The notes beneath the pieces are model-generated. The model ran no database searches. It saw nothing but the letters and a program-made list of their open reading frames with translations, and was not told the origin of the DNA. From contig NZ_JAGSIE010000016.1 in NCBI RefSeq assembly GCF_018138385.1, forward strand, positions 1-64,000: a stretch of 64,000 nt of DNA, read 5' to 3'. Positions within the stretch are counted from its first letter, which is position 1, and the number at the start of each line of letters is the position of its first letter. Origin of the DNA: Allobacillus saliphilus (GTDB lineage: Bacteria; Bacillota; Bacilli; Bacillales; Alkalibacillaceae). Shown here piece by piece: positions 47,458-56,254 of the stretch. The position numbers and the translations under genes are program-made.

Positions 47458-47485
47458 ACAAATTAAATTCAAAAACCATACGATA
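47458..47485 (+). promoter_or_regulatory. sigma-K promoter for the cotZ/exsY-like gene
   Basis: AC at 47458-47459, 17-bp spacer, CATACGATA at 47477-47485: an exact fit to the late mother-cell consensus AC-N16-17-CATAnnnTA. It lies about 35 bp before the GTG start. Confidence 0.82.
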
Positions 47486-47519
47486 GTAAGACAGAATAGT
47501 CAGGGAGGGGGAGGATTGT

Positions 47520-47942
47520 GTGAGTAGAGATGAATGGGAACATACAGAAAGTAAATTTGACTGCGTTTGTGATACTTTATTATTAATCCAAAAAACACAG
47601 CAAAAAGCTAAGAGTATGTCCTATTGTGGGTATAACCATCGATATGTTCCTGTTGTTCTTCAGACACCGTACGGCAATCCGTTTGTTACTTTCGGCTCTG
47701 TTGGAAAAAAAGACTGTTTTTTGACCGTCTTCTTTAAGGTTATTCGAGTTGATTGTGAAAACAACTGTGCACAATTGGAACTGCTACGTCCCAATAGATC
47801 AATTGTTGATGAAGAAACAGGCGAAGTAGAGTGGGAAAAGATATGTCAGGTTGAATATGTAACAAAAACAAGTGAGTGTATTACTGTAAAGCTCGGTTGT
47901 TATAATGCAGTGAAATGTTTACCATACACATTCGGAAAATAA
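47520..47942 (+). CDS. CotZ/CotY/ExsY-family spore crust/exosporium protein
   Basis: A 140-residue cysteine-rich protein with the family pattern: CVCDTLLLI near the N-terminus, NPFVTFGSVGKKDCFLTVFFKV in the centre, AQLELLRP, and SECITVKLGCYNAVKCLPY near the end. These proteins self-assemble into disulfide-linked hexagonal lattices forming the spore crust or exosporium base layer. GTG at 47520 follows GGGAGGGGGAGG. It is preceded by an exact sigma-K promoter, divergent from the collagen-like gene and flanked by a second SPOCS-like gene. Confidence 0.85.
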   Translation: MSRDEWEHTESKFDCVCDTLLLIQKTQQKAKSMSYCGYNHRYVPVVLQTPYGNPFVTFGSVGKKDCFLTVFFKVIRVDCENNCAQLELLRPNRSIVDEETGEVEWEKICQVEYVTKTSECITVKLGCYNAVKCLPYTFGK

Positions 47943-47959
47943 CAATTATACAATAAAGT

Positions 47960-47992
47960 AGTACCTGCTAGAATGCTAGCAGGTACTTTTTT
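47960..47992 (+). terminator. terminator after the cotZ/exsY-like gene
   Basis: Perfect 12-bp stem AGTACCTGCTAG/CTAGCAGGTACT with an AATG loop, then T6. Confidence 0.92.
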
Positions 47993-48003
47993 GGTTTTAT
48001 ATT

Positions 48004-48891
48004 TTAACCACAGAAAGGAAAGCCATCTTCTGCATAGGCACCTTCGTTAAATGCTGATAAAATATCGATTGTACCAACTGGTGGCGGGTCTGGATTATTT
48101 GGGTCGGTATTAGCGAAATAATCATCAGCTGTTTCCATAGCCGTTGCGACCTCTTCAGGAGGTTGTAAACTTGGGTCCTCAACATTCAATTGACAACGAC
48201 GTAGATTTAATTTAGCTGCTAATAATTGGCGTCGGAGTTGGTTATATTGAGGTGGTGGTGTCGTTTGAATAATCGTTCTTGCTTCATCTGGTGTGGTTAC
48301 GATTATTGTGAAATCTCCTCCAGGGGTACCAATATTCTGAGGTAAATACATTTGATATTCAGAATCTGGAATTGAGTCATTTCTGTCCCCCCACCAGCCG
48401 ATGGTGTTAGTACAACACTCACCTGGTTCAGGCGGTTCTTCAGTTCTACGCACGCACACTTTGATAATATCTTTTTCGATTAGTTTAAAAGCGACCTCCT
48501 CCTCGAACTCATCGCCAATTAATGGACGCGTGCCAAAGTTTATTAATTCTTCGAATACTGTACCCAAAATTGTACATCCAACAACTTCAAAAATTTCTTC
48601 ATCTCCTTCGTTTGCATCATCACGGTCAATCATGCATTGAAAACGCACTTCGTCTTCCTTGACCGTATCTTCTTCTACAATTCCAGCTGAATTCAACGCT
48701 TGATAGGTGACTGTTTTCAATAACCGTCCACCGACAATGACTTTTTCCGGAACGACTCCTTCAATCCATGCTTCACAAGTTCTTTCAATCTCAATACCTC
48801 TTCTAACTATCGCTGGTTCTACAAGTTGCATCTTATGATCAAGCATGATTTGACAACATGTCTGAGGATTTGAGAGTAAATGATGATTCAT
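48004..48891 (-). CDS. SPOCS-like domain protein with a C-terminal GWW...AAKLN region
   Basis: A 295-residue protein. Residues 1-150 match the C-terminal domain of the neighbouring collagen-like protein and look like a SPOCS/DUF3794 module (PEKVIVGGRLLKTVTYQ, VRFQCMID, EKDIIKVCVRR). Residues 155-295 start CCTNTIGWWGDRND and include LRRQLLAAKLNLRRCQ, a spacing seen in secreted proteins with a CTxGYW...AAxLN module. The end is acidic, Asp/Pro/Asn-rich. A spore coat role is inferred from SPOCS and neighbours. An in-frame ATG at 48909 exists, but AAGGAGG at 48900-48906 serves ATG at 48891. Confidence 0.75.
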   Translation of the reverse strand: MNHHLLSNPQTCCQIMLDHKMQLVEPAIVRRGIEIERTCEAWIEGVVPEKVIVGGRLLKTVTYQALNSAGIVEEDTVKEDEVRFQCMIDRDDANEGDEEIFEVVGCTILGTVFEELINFGTRPLIGDEFEEEVAFKLIEKDIIKVCVRRTEEPPEPGECCTNTIGWWGDRNDSIPDSEYQMYLPQNIGTPGGDFTIIVTTPDEARTIIQTTPPPQYNQLRRQLLAAKLNLRRCQLNVEDPSLQPPEEVATAMETADDYFANTDPNNPDPPPVGTIDILSAFNEGAYAEDGFPFCG

Positions 48892-49040
48892 TATTTTTTC
48901 CTCCTTCATATTATGACTCTTTATATAACTATGATAAATATATGAAGAGGAAAGTGGCTATGCCCTGTATGTAAAGAAAAAGGCGGTTGAGCTAAATAGT
49001 CGGGTTGAATATAAAGACAAAACAGTACATTTTTCATACA

Positions 49041-49085
49041 AAAAACTCTCGAATCTGAGTAAAATCAGAATTCGAGAGTTTTTGA
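49041..49085 (-). terminator. terminator after rpsD
   Basis: ACTCTCGAAT/ATTCGAGAGT stem; on the minus strand it ends in six T. A-rich and T-rich flanks allow action in both directions. Confidence 0.9.
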
Positions 49086-49110
49086 TTATAAATTCTACAA
49101 TGTTAACTAA

Positions 49111-49713
49111 TTAACGAGAGTAGTACTCAACGATTAACGCTTCGTTGATTTCAGAAGGCATTTCTTCACGCTCAGGGTAGCGGTTGAAAGTAGCTTCTTT
49201 TTTGTCAGCATCGACAGTTAAATACTCTGGTACAAAGTTATTCACTTCGATTGCTTCAACAATAATGTCAAGGTTTTGGGATTTTTCTTTCAATCCAATA
49301 ACTTGACCAGGTTTCACACGGTAGGAAGGAATGTCAAGACGGCTTCCATCTACAGTGATGTGACCGTGGTTTACAAGCTGACGCGCTTGACGGCGTGTAC
49401 GTGCAAAGCCAGCACGGTAAACAAGGTTATCCAAGCGAGATTCTAGCAAGATCAAGAAGTTCTCACCGTGAACACCTTTCATGTTACCTGCAATAACGAA
49501 AGTGTTGCGGAATTGACGTTCAGTAATTCCGAACATATAACGTAATTTTTGCTTTTCTTGAAGCTGTAAACCATACTCGGAAAGCTTTTTACGCTGTGTA
49601 GGACCATGTTGGCCTGGTGCGTAAGGACGTCTTTCCAATTCCTTTCCAGTTCCGGTTAAAGAAATACCGTAACGTCTGGATTTTTTCCAGAGAGAGCCTG
49701 TGAATCGTGACAC
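49111..49713 (-). CDS. rpsD: 30S ribosomal protein S4
   Basis: A 200-residue S4 protein: N-terminal [16 protein letters not shown], then an S4 RNA-binding domain (about 90-155, [20 protein letters not shown]). It binds 16S rRNA early in 30S assembly and represses its own synthesis. Start is GTG at 49713 with AAAGGAGGAGAAGCTC. It is monocistronic with a long leader and its own terminator, as in B. subtilis. Confidence 0.97.
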   Translation of the reverse strand: MSRFTGSLWKKSRRYGISLTGTGKELERRPYAPGQHGPTQRKKLSEYGLQLQEKQKLRYMFGITERQFRNTFVIAGNMKGVHGENFLILLESRLDNLVYRAGFARTRRQARQLVNHGHITVDGSRLDIPSYRVKPGQVIGLKEKSQNLDIIVEAIEVNNFVPEYLTVDADKKEATFNRYPEREEMPSEINEALIVEYYSR

Positions 49714-49895
49714 GAGCTTCTCCTCCTTTTATGTTATATTTGCATAAAATAGTAACAGTGTGTCCCTCAGTCACCATGCGTATTTTGCTTTCATGTATCT
49801 TCGCTCCAGCAGCAGAGAGTTACGGGATACACCTCACATTGGAGGTACAAAATACAACATAGCTGGTACACATAGGCTGCTCTTTATTTTACACA
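49714..49895 (-). promoter_or_regulatory. rpsD 5' leader, probable S4 autoregulatory RNA
   Basis: About 180 bases separate the promoter from the GTG start. The leader contains complementary arms such as GTGTATC and GATACAT flanking a CTGCTGGAG region and could fold into a pseudoknot like the Firmicute S4 leader. The assignment rests on position and length; the fold was not computed. Confidence 0.6.
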
Positions 49896-49901
49896 AAGAC
49901 C

Positions 49902-49930
49902 ATTATAAGCGTAATACCTATTACCGTCAA
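49902..49930 (-). promoter_or_regulatory. sigma-A promoter of rpsD
   Basis: On the minus strand TTGACG (49925-49930), 17-bp spacer, TATAAT (49902-49907): close to consensus, as expected for a ribosomal protein gene. Confidence 0.85.
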
Positions 49931-49948
49931 GGATATTTACTAGAAAGT

Positions 49949-50431
49949 TTAATCTATAAAAGGGATGAGTGTATTGACGAATTCTTCGAGATATTTTTGA
50001 TCTGTTTCATCAAAACGATTTTTAATTGGACTGTCAATATCTAATACGCCGTATACCTCGTCCTTTATAATAATCGGAACAACAATTTCGGACTGGCTTC
50101 TAGCATCACACGCAATGTGTCCAGGGAACTGATTCACATCAGCTACTAACTGTGTTTTTCTAGTCTGGGAGGCTGTCCCACAAACACCTTTACCATCTGC
50201 AATCCGAACACAGGCAGGAAGTCCTTGAAATGGCCCGAGAATTAACTCATCACCTTTCATGATGTAAAACCCGACCCAGTTAACTTTATCTAAAAATTGA
50301 TTCAGTAACGCACTTGCATTCGATAAATTGGCAATGACATCTTTTTCACCTTCCAATAAACTCGCAAGTTGCTTAATCAATAGTTGATAATTTTCTTCTT
50401 TCGTTCCATTATAGGAAATCGTTTCAAACAT
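49949..50431 (-). CDS. ytsP: free methionine-(R)-sulfoxide reductase, GAF domain (YtsP)
   Basis: A 160-residue single GAF-domain enzyme of the fRMsr family. Active-site cysteines are visible in QGLPACVRI, GKGVCGTA and HIACDARS, with SEIVVPII after them. It reduces free methionine-R-sulfoxide using thioredoxin. The frame is open further upstream, but AAAGGAGAATTACAT directly precedes ATG at 50431. It is divergent from refZ, the same arrangement as ytsP-yttP in B. subtilis. Confidence 0.9.
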   Translation of the reverse strand: MFETISYNGTKEENYQLLIKQLASLLEGEKDVIANLSNASALLNQFLDKVNWVGFYIMKGDELILGPFQGLPACVRIADGKGVCGTASQTRKTQLVADVNQFPGHIACDARSQSEIVVPIIIKDEVYGVLDIDSPIKNRFDETDQKYLEEFVNTLIPFID

Positions 50432-50523
50432 ATGTAATTCTCCTTTTTGTCGTAATCTCCCGAAATAAATGGGAAGGTTTTTCAATCATTCTATCGAATG
50501 GTATAATAATATGAGGTGATTTC

Positions 50524-51132
50524 ATGTCAGAAAAAAGTTCTAGAGATAAAATAATGGAATCTGCTGCGGAATTATTCTACTATAATGGCTTTAAAGGGAC
50601 ATCGATTCGAGCGATCACAGCGAGAGCGAATGTTAATGTTTCTTTGATCAGTTATTATTTTAAAAATAAACAAGGATTACTTGAAACGATGACTGTCGAC
50701 TATTATGAACGCTACCTAGAGTTAGTCGAAAATTTACTTGAAGATCGCCAAGATGATCAGCCAGCAGAACGTATTCTTAATGTAATTGAAGAAATTATAC
50801 AATATAAGTATGAGAACTTTCAATTTACTTGTTTTATTCAACGTGAGTTGTCATTAGATAATATTTTTATCAGGGAAATGTTTTCCACATATGTCGCGAA
50901 AGAGCGTTATTTAATGAATGAGATGGTGAATACAGTGGCGAACGTATTGGAATTGAAAGGGGCTTCAAAGGACGCCTTACATATTCAATTGAAAAGTTTA
51001 CTGAATGCGCCGTTCATGTATGCAAATGATTGGCAAAAGGGGTATGCCTGGGACCAAAGTAGTCAATCTTTTATTCGCGCATACATCGACACATTCAAAA
51101 AGTGGCTGCCGTTATCCGAACATTCGACATAA
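50524..51132 (+). CDS. refZ: TetR-family forespore capture/FtsZ regulator RefZ
   Basis: A 202-residue TetR-family protein with an N-terminal helix-turn-helix (about 25-50: GTSIRAITARANVNVSLISYYFKNK) and a helical dimerisation domain. Position between ytsP and ezrA matches B. subtilis RefZ (YttP). That protein binds motifs near the origin and affects FtsZ ring placement and chromosome capture at sporulation. ATGAGGTGATTTC precedes ATG at 50524. Confidence 0.88.
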   Translation: MSEKSSRDKIMESAAELFYYNGFKGTSIRAITARANVNVSLISYYFKNKQGLLETMTVDYYERYLELVENLLEDRQDDQPAERILNVIEEIIQYKYENFQFTCFIQRELSLDNIFIREMFSTYVAKERYLMNEMVNTVANVLELKGASKDALHIQLKSLLNAPFMYANDWQKGYAWDQSSQSFIRAYIDTFKKWLPLSEHST

Positions 51133-51254
51133 AAACCGAGAAACGGATAGATTTTTATATAAAATGCTTAAAATTTTAGCCAATTATTGTTTAAACATGC
51201 TATCATATAGAAATAAAGATAGGATTCACGAGTCGTGAGGTTGGAGGGCTTCTG

Positions 51255-52958
51255 ATGGAACTGATTTTAACAATTTTAATCATCATTGTTGCATTTATTT
51301 CGGTTGGTGTTTTTATGAGGCGGAAGATATACCAACGTGTAGATGCATTAGAAGAAAAGAAAGTCTATTTGATGAATCGTCGAGTAGCGGAAGAATTGGG
51401 TAAAATCAGGCACCTCAATCTATCAGGTGAAACAGAGGAGCTGTTTGAATCCTGGCGAGAAGAATGGGATGAAATCAATCATCAAACATTTGGATCGTTA
51501 GAAGACCAATTACTCGCATCAGAGGAAGCTGCTGAGAAATATCGATTCCGAAAAGCTTTTCTCGTATTACAATCCGCTGAAGAAACGTTAAATCAAGTTG
51601 AATATACAATTGATGAGATTTTTGCAGAAGTGGAACGCTTGCTTCATTCCGAACAAAACAGTAGAGAAGAAGCAAAAAAGGTAAATCCACGAATTAAAGA
51701 AGTTCGTAAAAAAGTGTTGGAAAACGGTTATCAACTCGGTAAAGCAGAAGTCGTTTTTGAAGTTGAGTTAGATGAAGTTGAAGCTGAGCTGGCTCGTTTT
51801 GAAGAGCTGAGTGACGAAGGTAATTATACTGAAGCTCAATCATTGGTCCATGACTTGCAGGCTCGTCTAATTGAGATTGAACGAAAATCAAATGATTTCC
51901 CAGAGTTGTACAGAGCATGTAAACAGTCCCTTCCTGAAGAGTTGGATCATTTGCAAAATGGCTTACGTGAAATGAGAGATGAAGGCTTCCGAATTCAACA
52001 CTTAGGTGTCGATAAAGAAGTTAATTTATTGCATGAAACATTGCTGGCTTTAATTGAGCAATTGAACCAAGGAAATGACGATGGAGTCAGTGAAAAAATA
52101 GCCGAAGTAGAATCTAGAATTAAAGAAATCTATGATGATTTAGAAAAAGAAGCAATGGATAAGAAATACGTGGTAGAACATGTTCCGAAAATGGATGAAC
52201 AATTACAGCAAGCAAAAGAAACATTTGAGAAAACGAAAGAAAATGTTGCCGCAGTGCAAGAAAATTATCATCTAAATAGCGAAAAACAAGAAAAACAAAA
52301 AGAGCTTGAACAATTAATCAATGAGTTGGATCGGGCAGCCATTGAAATTAAACAAACGCTTGAAGACGAAAATAAACCATTCTCGACGGTCCGTACATCA
52401 ATCGAACAATGGTTCACGCAGTATGAAGAATGGCAAGAACCACAAGAAGCTTTTGATCATTACCTCCATAATTTGAGAAAAGATGAGCTTGAGGCCAGAG
52501 ATCAAATTGCAGAACTGAAACATCAAATTCTTGTTGTTAAACAAAAATTGCACAAACACAATTTGCCTGGTGTGCCAAATTATTTGGTCGAACTCGTTAA
52601 CCAAGCGAGAGAGCTGATTGAACAAGGGCATGAGAACATCGAAGAACAGCCGCTTGATATGGACAAAGCTGCTGAATTATTGAATGAAGCAGAAAAATGT
52701 GTCAAAAAAGCTGTTGAGCAAACGGATTTACTTATTGAACAAGCAACACTTGCCGAACGAGTGATTCAATATGCGAATCGGTACCGTAGCCAATATCCAA
52801 TATTAGCTGCAAACATTGCAGAAGCAGAAGCAGACTTCCTCGATTATGAATATGAACGAGCATTGGAAAAAGCCGCACAGTCCTTAGAAGAAATTGAACC
52901 TGGTGCATTGAAACGAATTGAAGAATTCGTTGGAGCAGAAGAGACTTCGGTTTCTTAA
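51255..52958 (+). CDS. ezrA: septation ring formation regulator EzrA
   Basis: A 567-residue protein with one N-terminal membrane span (about 3-20) and a very long, charged, helical cytoplasmic part of spectrin-like repeats. Length and topology equal EzrA. It limits FtsZ ring formation to mid-cell and links FtsZ to penicillin-binding protein 1. TTGGAGGGC precedes ATG at 51255. A short unknown gene follows after 15 bp. Confidence 0.94.
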   Translation: MELILTILIIIVAFISVGVFMRRKIYQRVDALEEKKVYLMNRRVAEELGKIRHLNLSGETEELFESWREEWDEINHQTFGSLEDQLLASEEAAEKYRFRKAFLVLQSAEETLNQVEYTIDEIFAEVERLLHSEQNSREEAKKVNPRIKEVRKKVLENGYQLGKAEVVFEVELDEVEAELARFEELSDEGNYTEAQSLVHDLQARLIEIERKSNDFPELYRACKQSLPEELDHLQNGLREMRDEGFRIQHLGVDKEVNLLHETLLALIEQLNQGNDDGVSEKIAEVESRIKEIYDDLEKEAMDKKYVVEHVPKMDEQLQQAKETFEKTKENVAAVQENYHLNSEKQEKQKELEQLINELDRAAIEIKQTLEDENKPFSTVRTSIEQWFTQYEEWQEPQEAFDHYLHNLRKDELEARDQIAELKHQILVVKQKLHKHNLPGVPNYLVELVNQARELIEQGHENIEEQPLDMDKAAELLNEAEKCVKKAVEQTDLLIEQATLAERVIQYANRYRSQYPILAANIAEAEADFLDYEYERALEKAAQSLEEIEPGALKRIEEFVGAEETSVS

Positions 52959-52973
52959 ATAGGAGTGTGAACA

Positions 52974-53294
52974 ATGGGGAATCGTTTAGTAATCAGTAGT
53001 GCCGTTGCCTGTTTAATGACATGGTCAGTTGTATTGCTCGTTTTCTTGAATATGAACGGTGAGGTCATTCATAGTTCACTTTTTAATGAAACAGCTGAAA
53101 CGAATATGATGAAAAAAGAATATGTAACTCTGATTGAAAGTGAATCAGTTGTTACTGCTCAAGTTCAAGACGAATCAACAACGAATAAAACAATTGATCA
53201 ATACAAAGAAAAACAACAATTCACTGATGGTGTACCAATCGATGAGTTGTTGCATTGGTTAGAGATTGAACAAGAAGCCGTTCCTTCCTCATGA
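52974..53294 (+). CDS. small single-span protein, unknown
   Basis: A 106-residue protein: one N-terminal hydrophobic segment (about 8-27; VACLMTWSVVLLVFLN) followed by a polar, acidic exported-looking region. It could be a signal anchor. AGGAGTGTG precedes ATG at 52974. It lies 15 bp behind ezrA, and the operon terminator overlaps its last codons. No family recognised; not a standard neighbour of ezrA in B. subtilis. Confidence 0.72.
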   Translation: MGNRLVISSAVACLMTWSVVLLVFLNMNGEVIHSSLFNETAETNMMKKEYVTLIESESVVTAQVQDESTTNKTIDQYKEKQQFTDGVPIDELLHWLEIEQEAVPSS

Positions 53295-53311
53295 GGAACG
53301 CTTCTTTTTTT
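53272..53311 (+). terminator. terminator overlapping the end of the 52974-53294 gene
   Basis: Stem AAGAAGCCGTTCCT/AGGAACGCTTCTT with one mismatch, then seven T. The left arm and loop are inside the coding region. Confidence 0.88.
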
Positions 53312-53432
53312 GATATTCGGTAAGATTTTTTAACTTATTGTAGATTTCTCTCTACACAGTCTTGTTAATCGGTGAGATTTTGTTAATATACTAAGGTGGA
53401 AAAAACGTCGTGTTTTTAAAGGAGTACGGAAA

Positions 53433-54569
53433 ATGATTTATTTAGATAATAGTGCAACGACAAAACCGGATGATTCTGTCGTCCAATCCTACACAAAAGT
53501 GGCGACCGATTTTTTTGCTAATCCTTCGTCTATTCACATCGCTGGCGGAGAAGTCGAAAAATTGGTGAGTGAATCACGTAAACAAATCGCTTCGTTACTA
53601 GGGATTCATGAGAAGGAAGTCTATTTCACTTCTGGTGGTACAGAAAGCAATAATATGGCTATTCAAGGAATTGCTTATGCGCATAAAAAACGAGGGAACC
53701 ATATTATTACGTCTACCATCGAACATCCATCCGTTTTAGAAACATGTCGGCAGCTAGAACGAGAAGGGTTCCAAGTCACCTATCTTCCTGTTAATAAGAC
53801 AGGTAAGATCTCAATTGATGACTTAAGACGATCGATCCGAGAAGATACAATATTAGTCACACTCATGCATGTGAATAATGAAATTGGAAGCATCCAGCCA
53901 ATCGAGCAGGTTGCGGAATTGCTAAAAGAATGGCCAACTGCACATTTTCATGTGGATCATGTACAAGGTTTTGGAAAGGTTTCGCTTCCATACTCGCACG
54001 AAGGCATTAATTTAATAACGATTTCTGGACATAAAATCCATGGAATAAAAGGTACAGGCCTTTTATTGAAGCGGAGAGGAGTAACATTACAGCCATTGTT
54101 TCATGGTGGCGGTCAACAAAACACCCTTCGTCCAGGGACTGAAAACCCAGCTGGGGCCGTATCACTGGCAAAAGCGATGCGCTTAGCGTTGGAACAGAAT
54201 AGGAATTATCAAACCATTGCTACATTGAATCAGACATTACGGGATCGTCTGAAGGATATGCCTAATGTGCGTGTTAACTCGCCAAATGATGCTATCGCAA
54301 ACATTTTGAACTTTTCTGTGTTAAAGTTCAAACCGGAAGTATTGATTCATGCCTTAGGTGAAGAAGGAATCATGGTTTCAACGAAGTCCGCTTGTTCCTC
54401 AAAACAAAATGAACCAAGTCATGTACTTCTAGCATGTGGTTATGATACAAAAGAGACTGCTGCTGCCATTCGTGTTAGTATGCATATGAACCAATCGGAA
54501 GCAGATATTGAGACGTTTCTTGCTGTTTTACAAGAAAAAATAAAAAATATTGAAGAATTAATGGGGTAA
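53433..54569 (+). CDS. nifZ: cysteine desulfurase (IscS/NifS-like, NifZ)
   Basis: A 378-residue PLP enzyme. N-terminal MIYLDNSATTKPDD, PLP lysine in SGHKIHGIKGTG and catalytic cysteine in STKSACSSK. HVDHVQGFGK has His where most relatives have Ala. It passes sulfur to ThiI for 4-thiouridine in tRNA and possibly thiazole synthesis. AAAGGAGTACGG precedes ATG at 53433. thiI follows after 4 bp, the same operon as in B. subtilis. Confidence 0.93.
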   Translation: MIYLDNSATTKPDDSVVQSYTKVATDFFANPSSIHIAGGEVEKLVSESRKQIASLLGIHEKEVYFTSGGTESNNMAIQGIAYAHKKRGNHIITSTIEHPSVLETCRQLEREGFQVTYLPVNKTGKISIDDLRRSIREDTILVTLMHVNNEIGSIQPIEQVAELLKEWPTAHFHVDHVQGFGKVSLPYSHEGINLITISGHKIHGIKGTGLLLKRRGVTLQPLFHGGGQQNTLRPGTENPAGAVSLAKAMRLALEQNRNYQTIATLNQTLRDRLKDMPNVRVNSPNDAIANILNFSVLKFKPEVLIHALGEEGIMVSTKSACSSKQNEPSHVLLACGYDTKETAAAIRVSMHMNQSEADIETFLAVLQEKIKNIEELMG

Positions 54570-54573
54570 TTTT

Positions 54574-55776
54574 ATGGAATATAATCATCTTTTAATACGA
54601 TACGGAGAATTAGTGCTTAAAGGAAAAAATAAAAAGCACTTTATTCAGAAGTTAGAAAATAATATGCGTAAAGCACTAGTCGACTTTCCAAACACAAAAA
54701 TACAAGCAAAAAGAGATCATATGTATATTTTGTTAAACGGTGAATCTGCTGAAGGTGTCAGTGATGTATGTAAGCAAGTTTTCGGAATCCATTCTTTCAG
54801 TTTAGCGCTGAAAGTCGACAATGAAAAAGAAGCGATTAAAGAATCGGCTTTAGCTGCACTTGAAAAAGAAACGGGACATACGTTTAAAGTAACAACAAAG
54901 CGACCAAATAAAAGCTTTCCAATTTCATCACAAGAGATGAATCAAATTCTCGGTGGCCATCTACTCAGTCATACTGAAGGATGGGTGGTGAATGTTCACA
55001 AACCAGATGTTGAAATACGAGTCGAAATAAGAAAAGACGCAACGTACATTACTTCGTCAAAAACACCTGGTAAGGGTGGTATGCCTGTCGGTACAGCTGG
55101 TAAAAGTTTGTTGCTTATGTCTGGCGGAATCGATAGTCCTGTTGCTGGTTATTTAGCGATGAAACGAGGCGTCGAGCTAGAAGCAATCCATTTTCATTCG
55201 CCACCATTCACAAGTGAACGTGCGCGTCAAAAAGTTGAAGATTTAGCCGAAAAATTAACACGTTTTGGTGGGAAAATTACGCTTCATATCATTCCATTTA
55301 CAGAAGTTCAGCAAAAAATCCATAAAGAAATGCCTGAAAATTACGGAATGACAATTATGCGTCGGATGATGCTTCGAATTAGTGAAATGGTCGCGGAACA
55401 GCGTGATATTTTATCAATGATTACCGGTGAAAGTCTTGGTCAAGTTGCAAGCCAGACAATGGAAAGTATGCATACAATCAATGAAGTAACAAATTATCCA
55501 GTTCTGAGACCGCTAATCTCAATGGATAAATTAGATATTATCGATATTTCAAAAGAAATCGATACGTACGAAATTTCAATACGTCCGTATGAAGATTGCT
55601 GTACGATTTTTGTGCCAAAACAGCCGAAAACGAAACCACGCCGTGAAAAAGTAAATGCATTTGAATCGAATGTGGATTTCACCGAAGAGTTACAACGTGC
55701 TATTGAGGGTATGGAAACAGTAGAGTTTGAAGGCTCACGATCCTCTAAAGCTGACATTTATAATGACTTGTTTTAA
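54574..55776 (+). CDS. thiI: tRNA 4-thiouridine synthetase ThiI
   Basis: A 400-residue protein: an N-terminal ferredoxin-like and THUMP RNA-binding part (about 1-165) and a PP-loop adenylating domain with SGGIDSPVAGYLAMKRG (about 183-199). No C-terminal rhodanese extension is present, as in Bacillus. It uses persulfide sulfur from the upstream desulfurase to thiolate U8 of tRNA. Start ATG at 54574, 4 bp after nifZ. Confidence 0.95.
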   Translation: MEYNHLLIRYGELVLKGKNKKHFIQKLENNMRKALVDFPNTKIQAKRDHMYILLNGESAEGVSDVCKQVFGIHSFSLALKVDNEKEAIKESALAALEKETGHTFKVTTKRPNKSFPISSQEMNQILGGHLLSHTEGWVVNVHKPDVEIRVEIRKDATYITSSKTPGKGGMPVGTAGKSLLLMSGGIDSPVAGYLAMKRGVELEAIHFHSPPFTSERARQKVEDLAEKLTRFGGKITLHIIPFTEVQQKIHKEMPENYGMTIMRRMMLRISEMVAEQRDILSMITGESLGQVASQTMESMHTINEVTNYPVLRPLISMDKLDIIDISKEIDTYEISIRPYEDCCTIFVPKQPKTKPRREKVNAFESNVDFTEELQRAIEGMETVEFEGSRSSKADIYNDLF

Positions 55777-55888
55777 ATGGTAATTATCTTACGAATAACC
55801 GATAGCTAATCCATACCTTTATTTCCATGATTTACACAGTATTGATTTCCTTCTTTGAACCACAATAGGTAACGAGGAGGTGATAGGA

Positions 55889-56092
55889 ATGGCAAACCAA
55901 AACTCAAACCAATTAGTTGTACCTGGAGTTCAAGCAGCTCTAGACCAAATGAAAGTTGAAATCGCGCAAGAGTTTGGTGTTCAGCTAGGTCCAGATTCAA
56001 CATCTCGTTCAAACGGTTCTGTTGGAGGCGAAATCACAAAACGTCTTGTACAACAGGCTCAACAACAAATGTATGGAAAATAATAAGTAAAA
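55889..56092 (+). CDS. sspA: alpha/beta-type small acid-soluble spore protein
   Basis: A 64-residue SASP whose frame ends just before a short A-rich stretch near 56083-56092. Key motifs are [12 protein letters not shown], with the GPR protease cleavage region, and [16 protein letters not shown], the DNA-binding helix. It coats spore DNA and protects it from UV and heat. GAGGAGGTGATAGGA precedes ATG at 55889; a GTG at 55880 lies within that site. The stop codon is TAA at 56081-56083. A sigma-G promoter is expected but no clear one was found. Confidence 0.9.
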
Positions 56093-56103
56093 AAAGTTTG
56101 ACT

Positions 56104-56150
56104 AAAAGCTGTTCCCGGTTTCATTTATTGAAGCTGTGGAACAGCTTTTT
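56104..56150 (+). terminator. terminator after sspA
   Basis: AAAAGCTGTTCC/GGAACAGCTTTTT stem. Confidence 0.9.
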
Positions 56151-56254
56151 ACTGTTATGAGCCAGATTTAGTGAGTTAGAAACTGATATGACTATGTTTG
56201 CTGGCATAGTTTTCCTCTTATTGGATTACCCTAAGTAGTTGAGGAGGTCAGCAG

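Noticed and set aside
47108-47466. Plus-strand frames opposite the collagen repeats
   Set aside because: The Gly-Pro-rich codons leave complementary frames open by composition; no ribosome site.
49760-50044. 94-codon frame in the rpsD leader region
   Set aside because: It is antisense to the leader, the promoter and the ytsP end, with no ribosome site.
55777-55888. sigma-G promoter for sspA
   Set aside because: Candidates such as CACAGTA have a mismatch and poor spacing to any -35; not strong enough to annotate.
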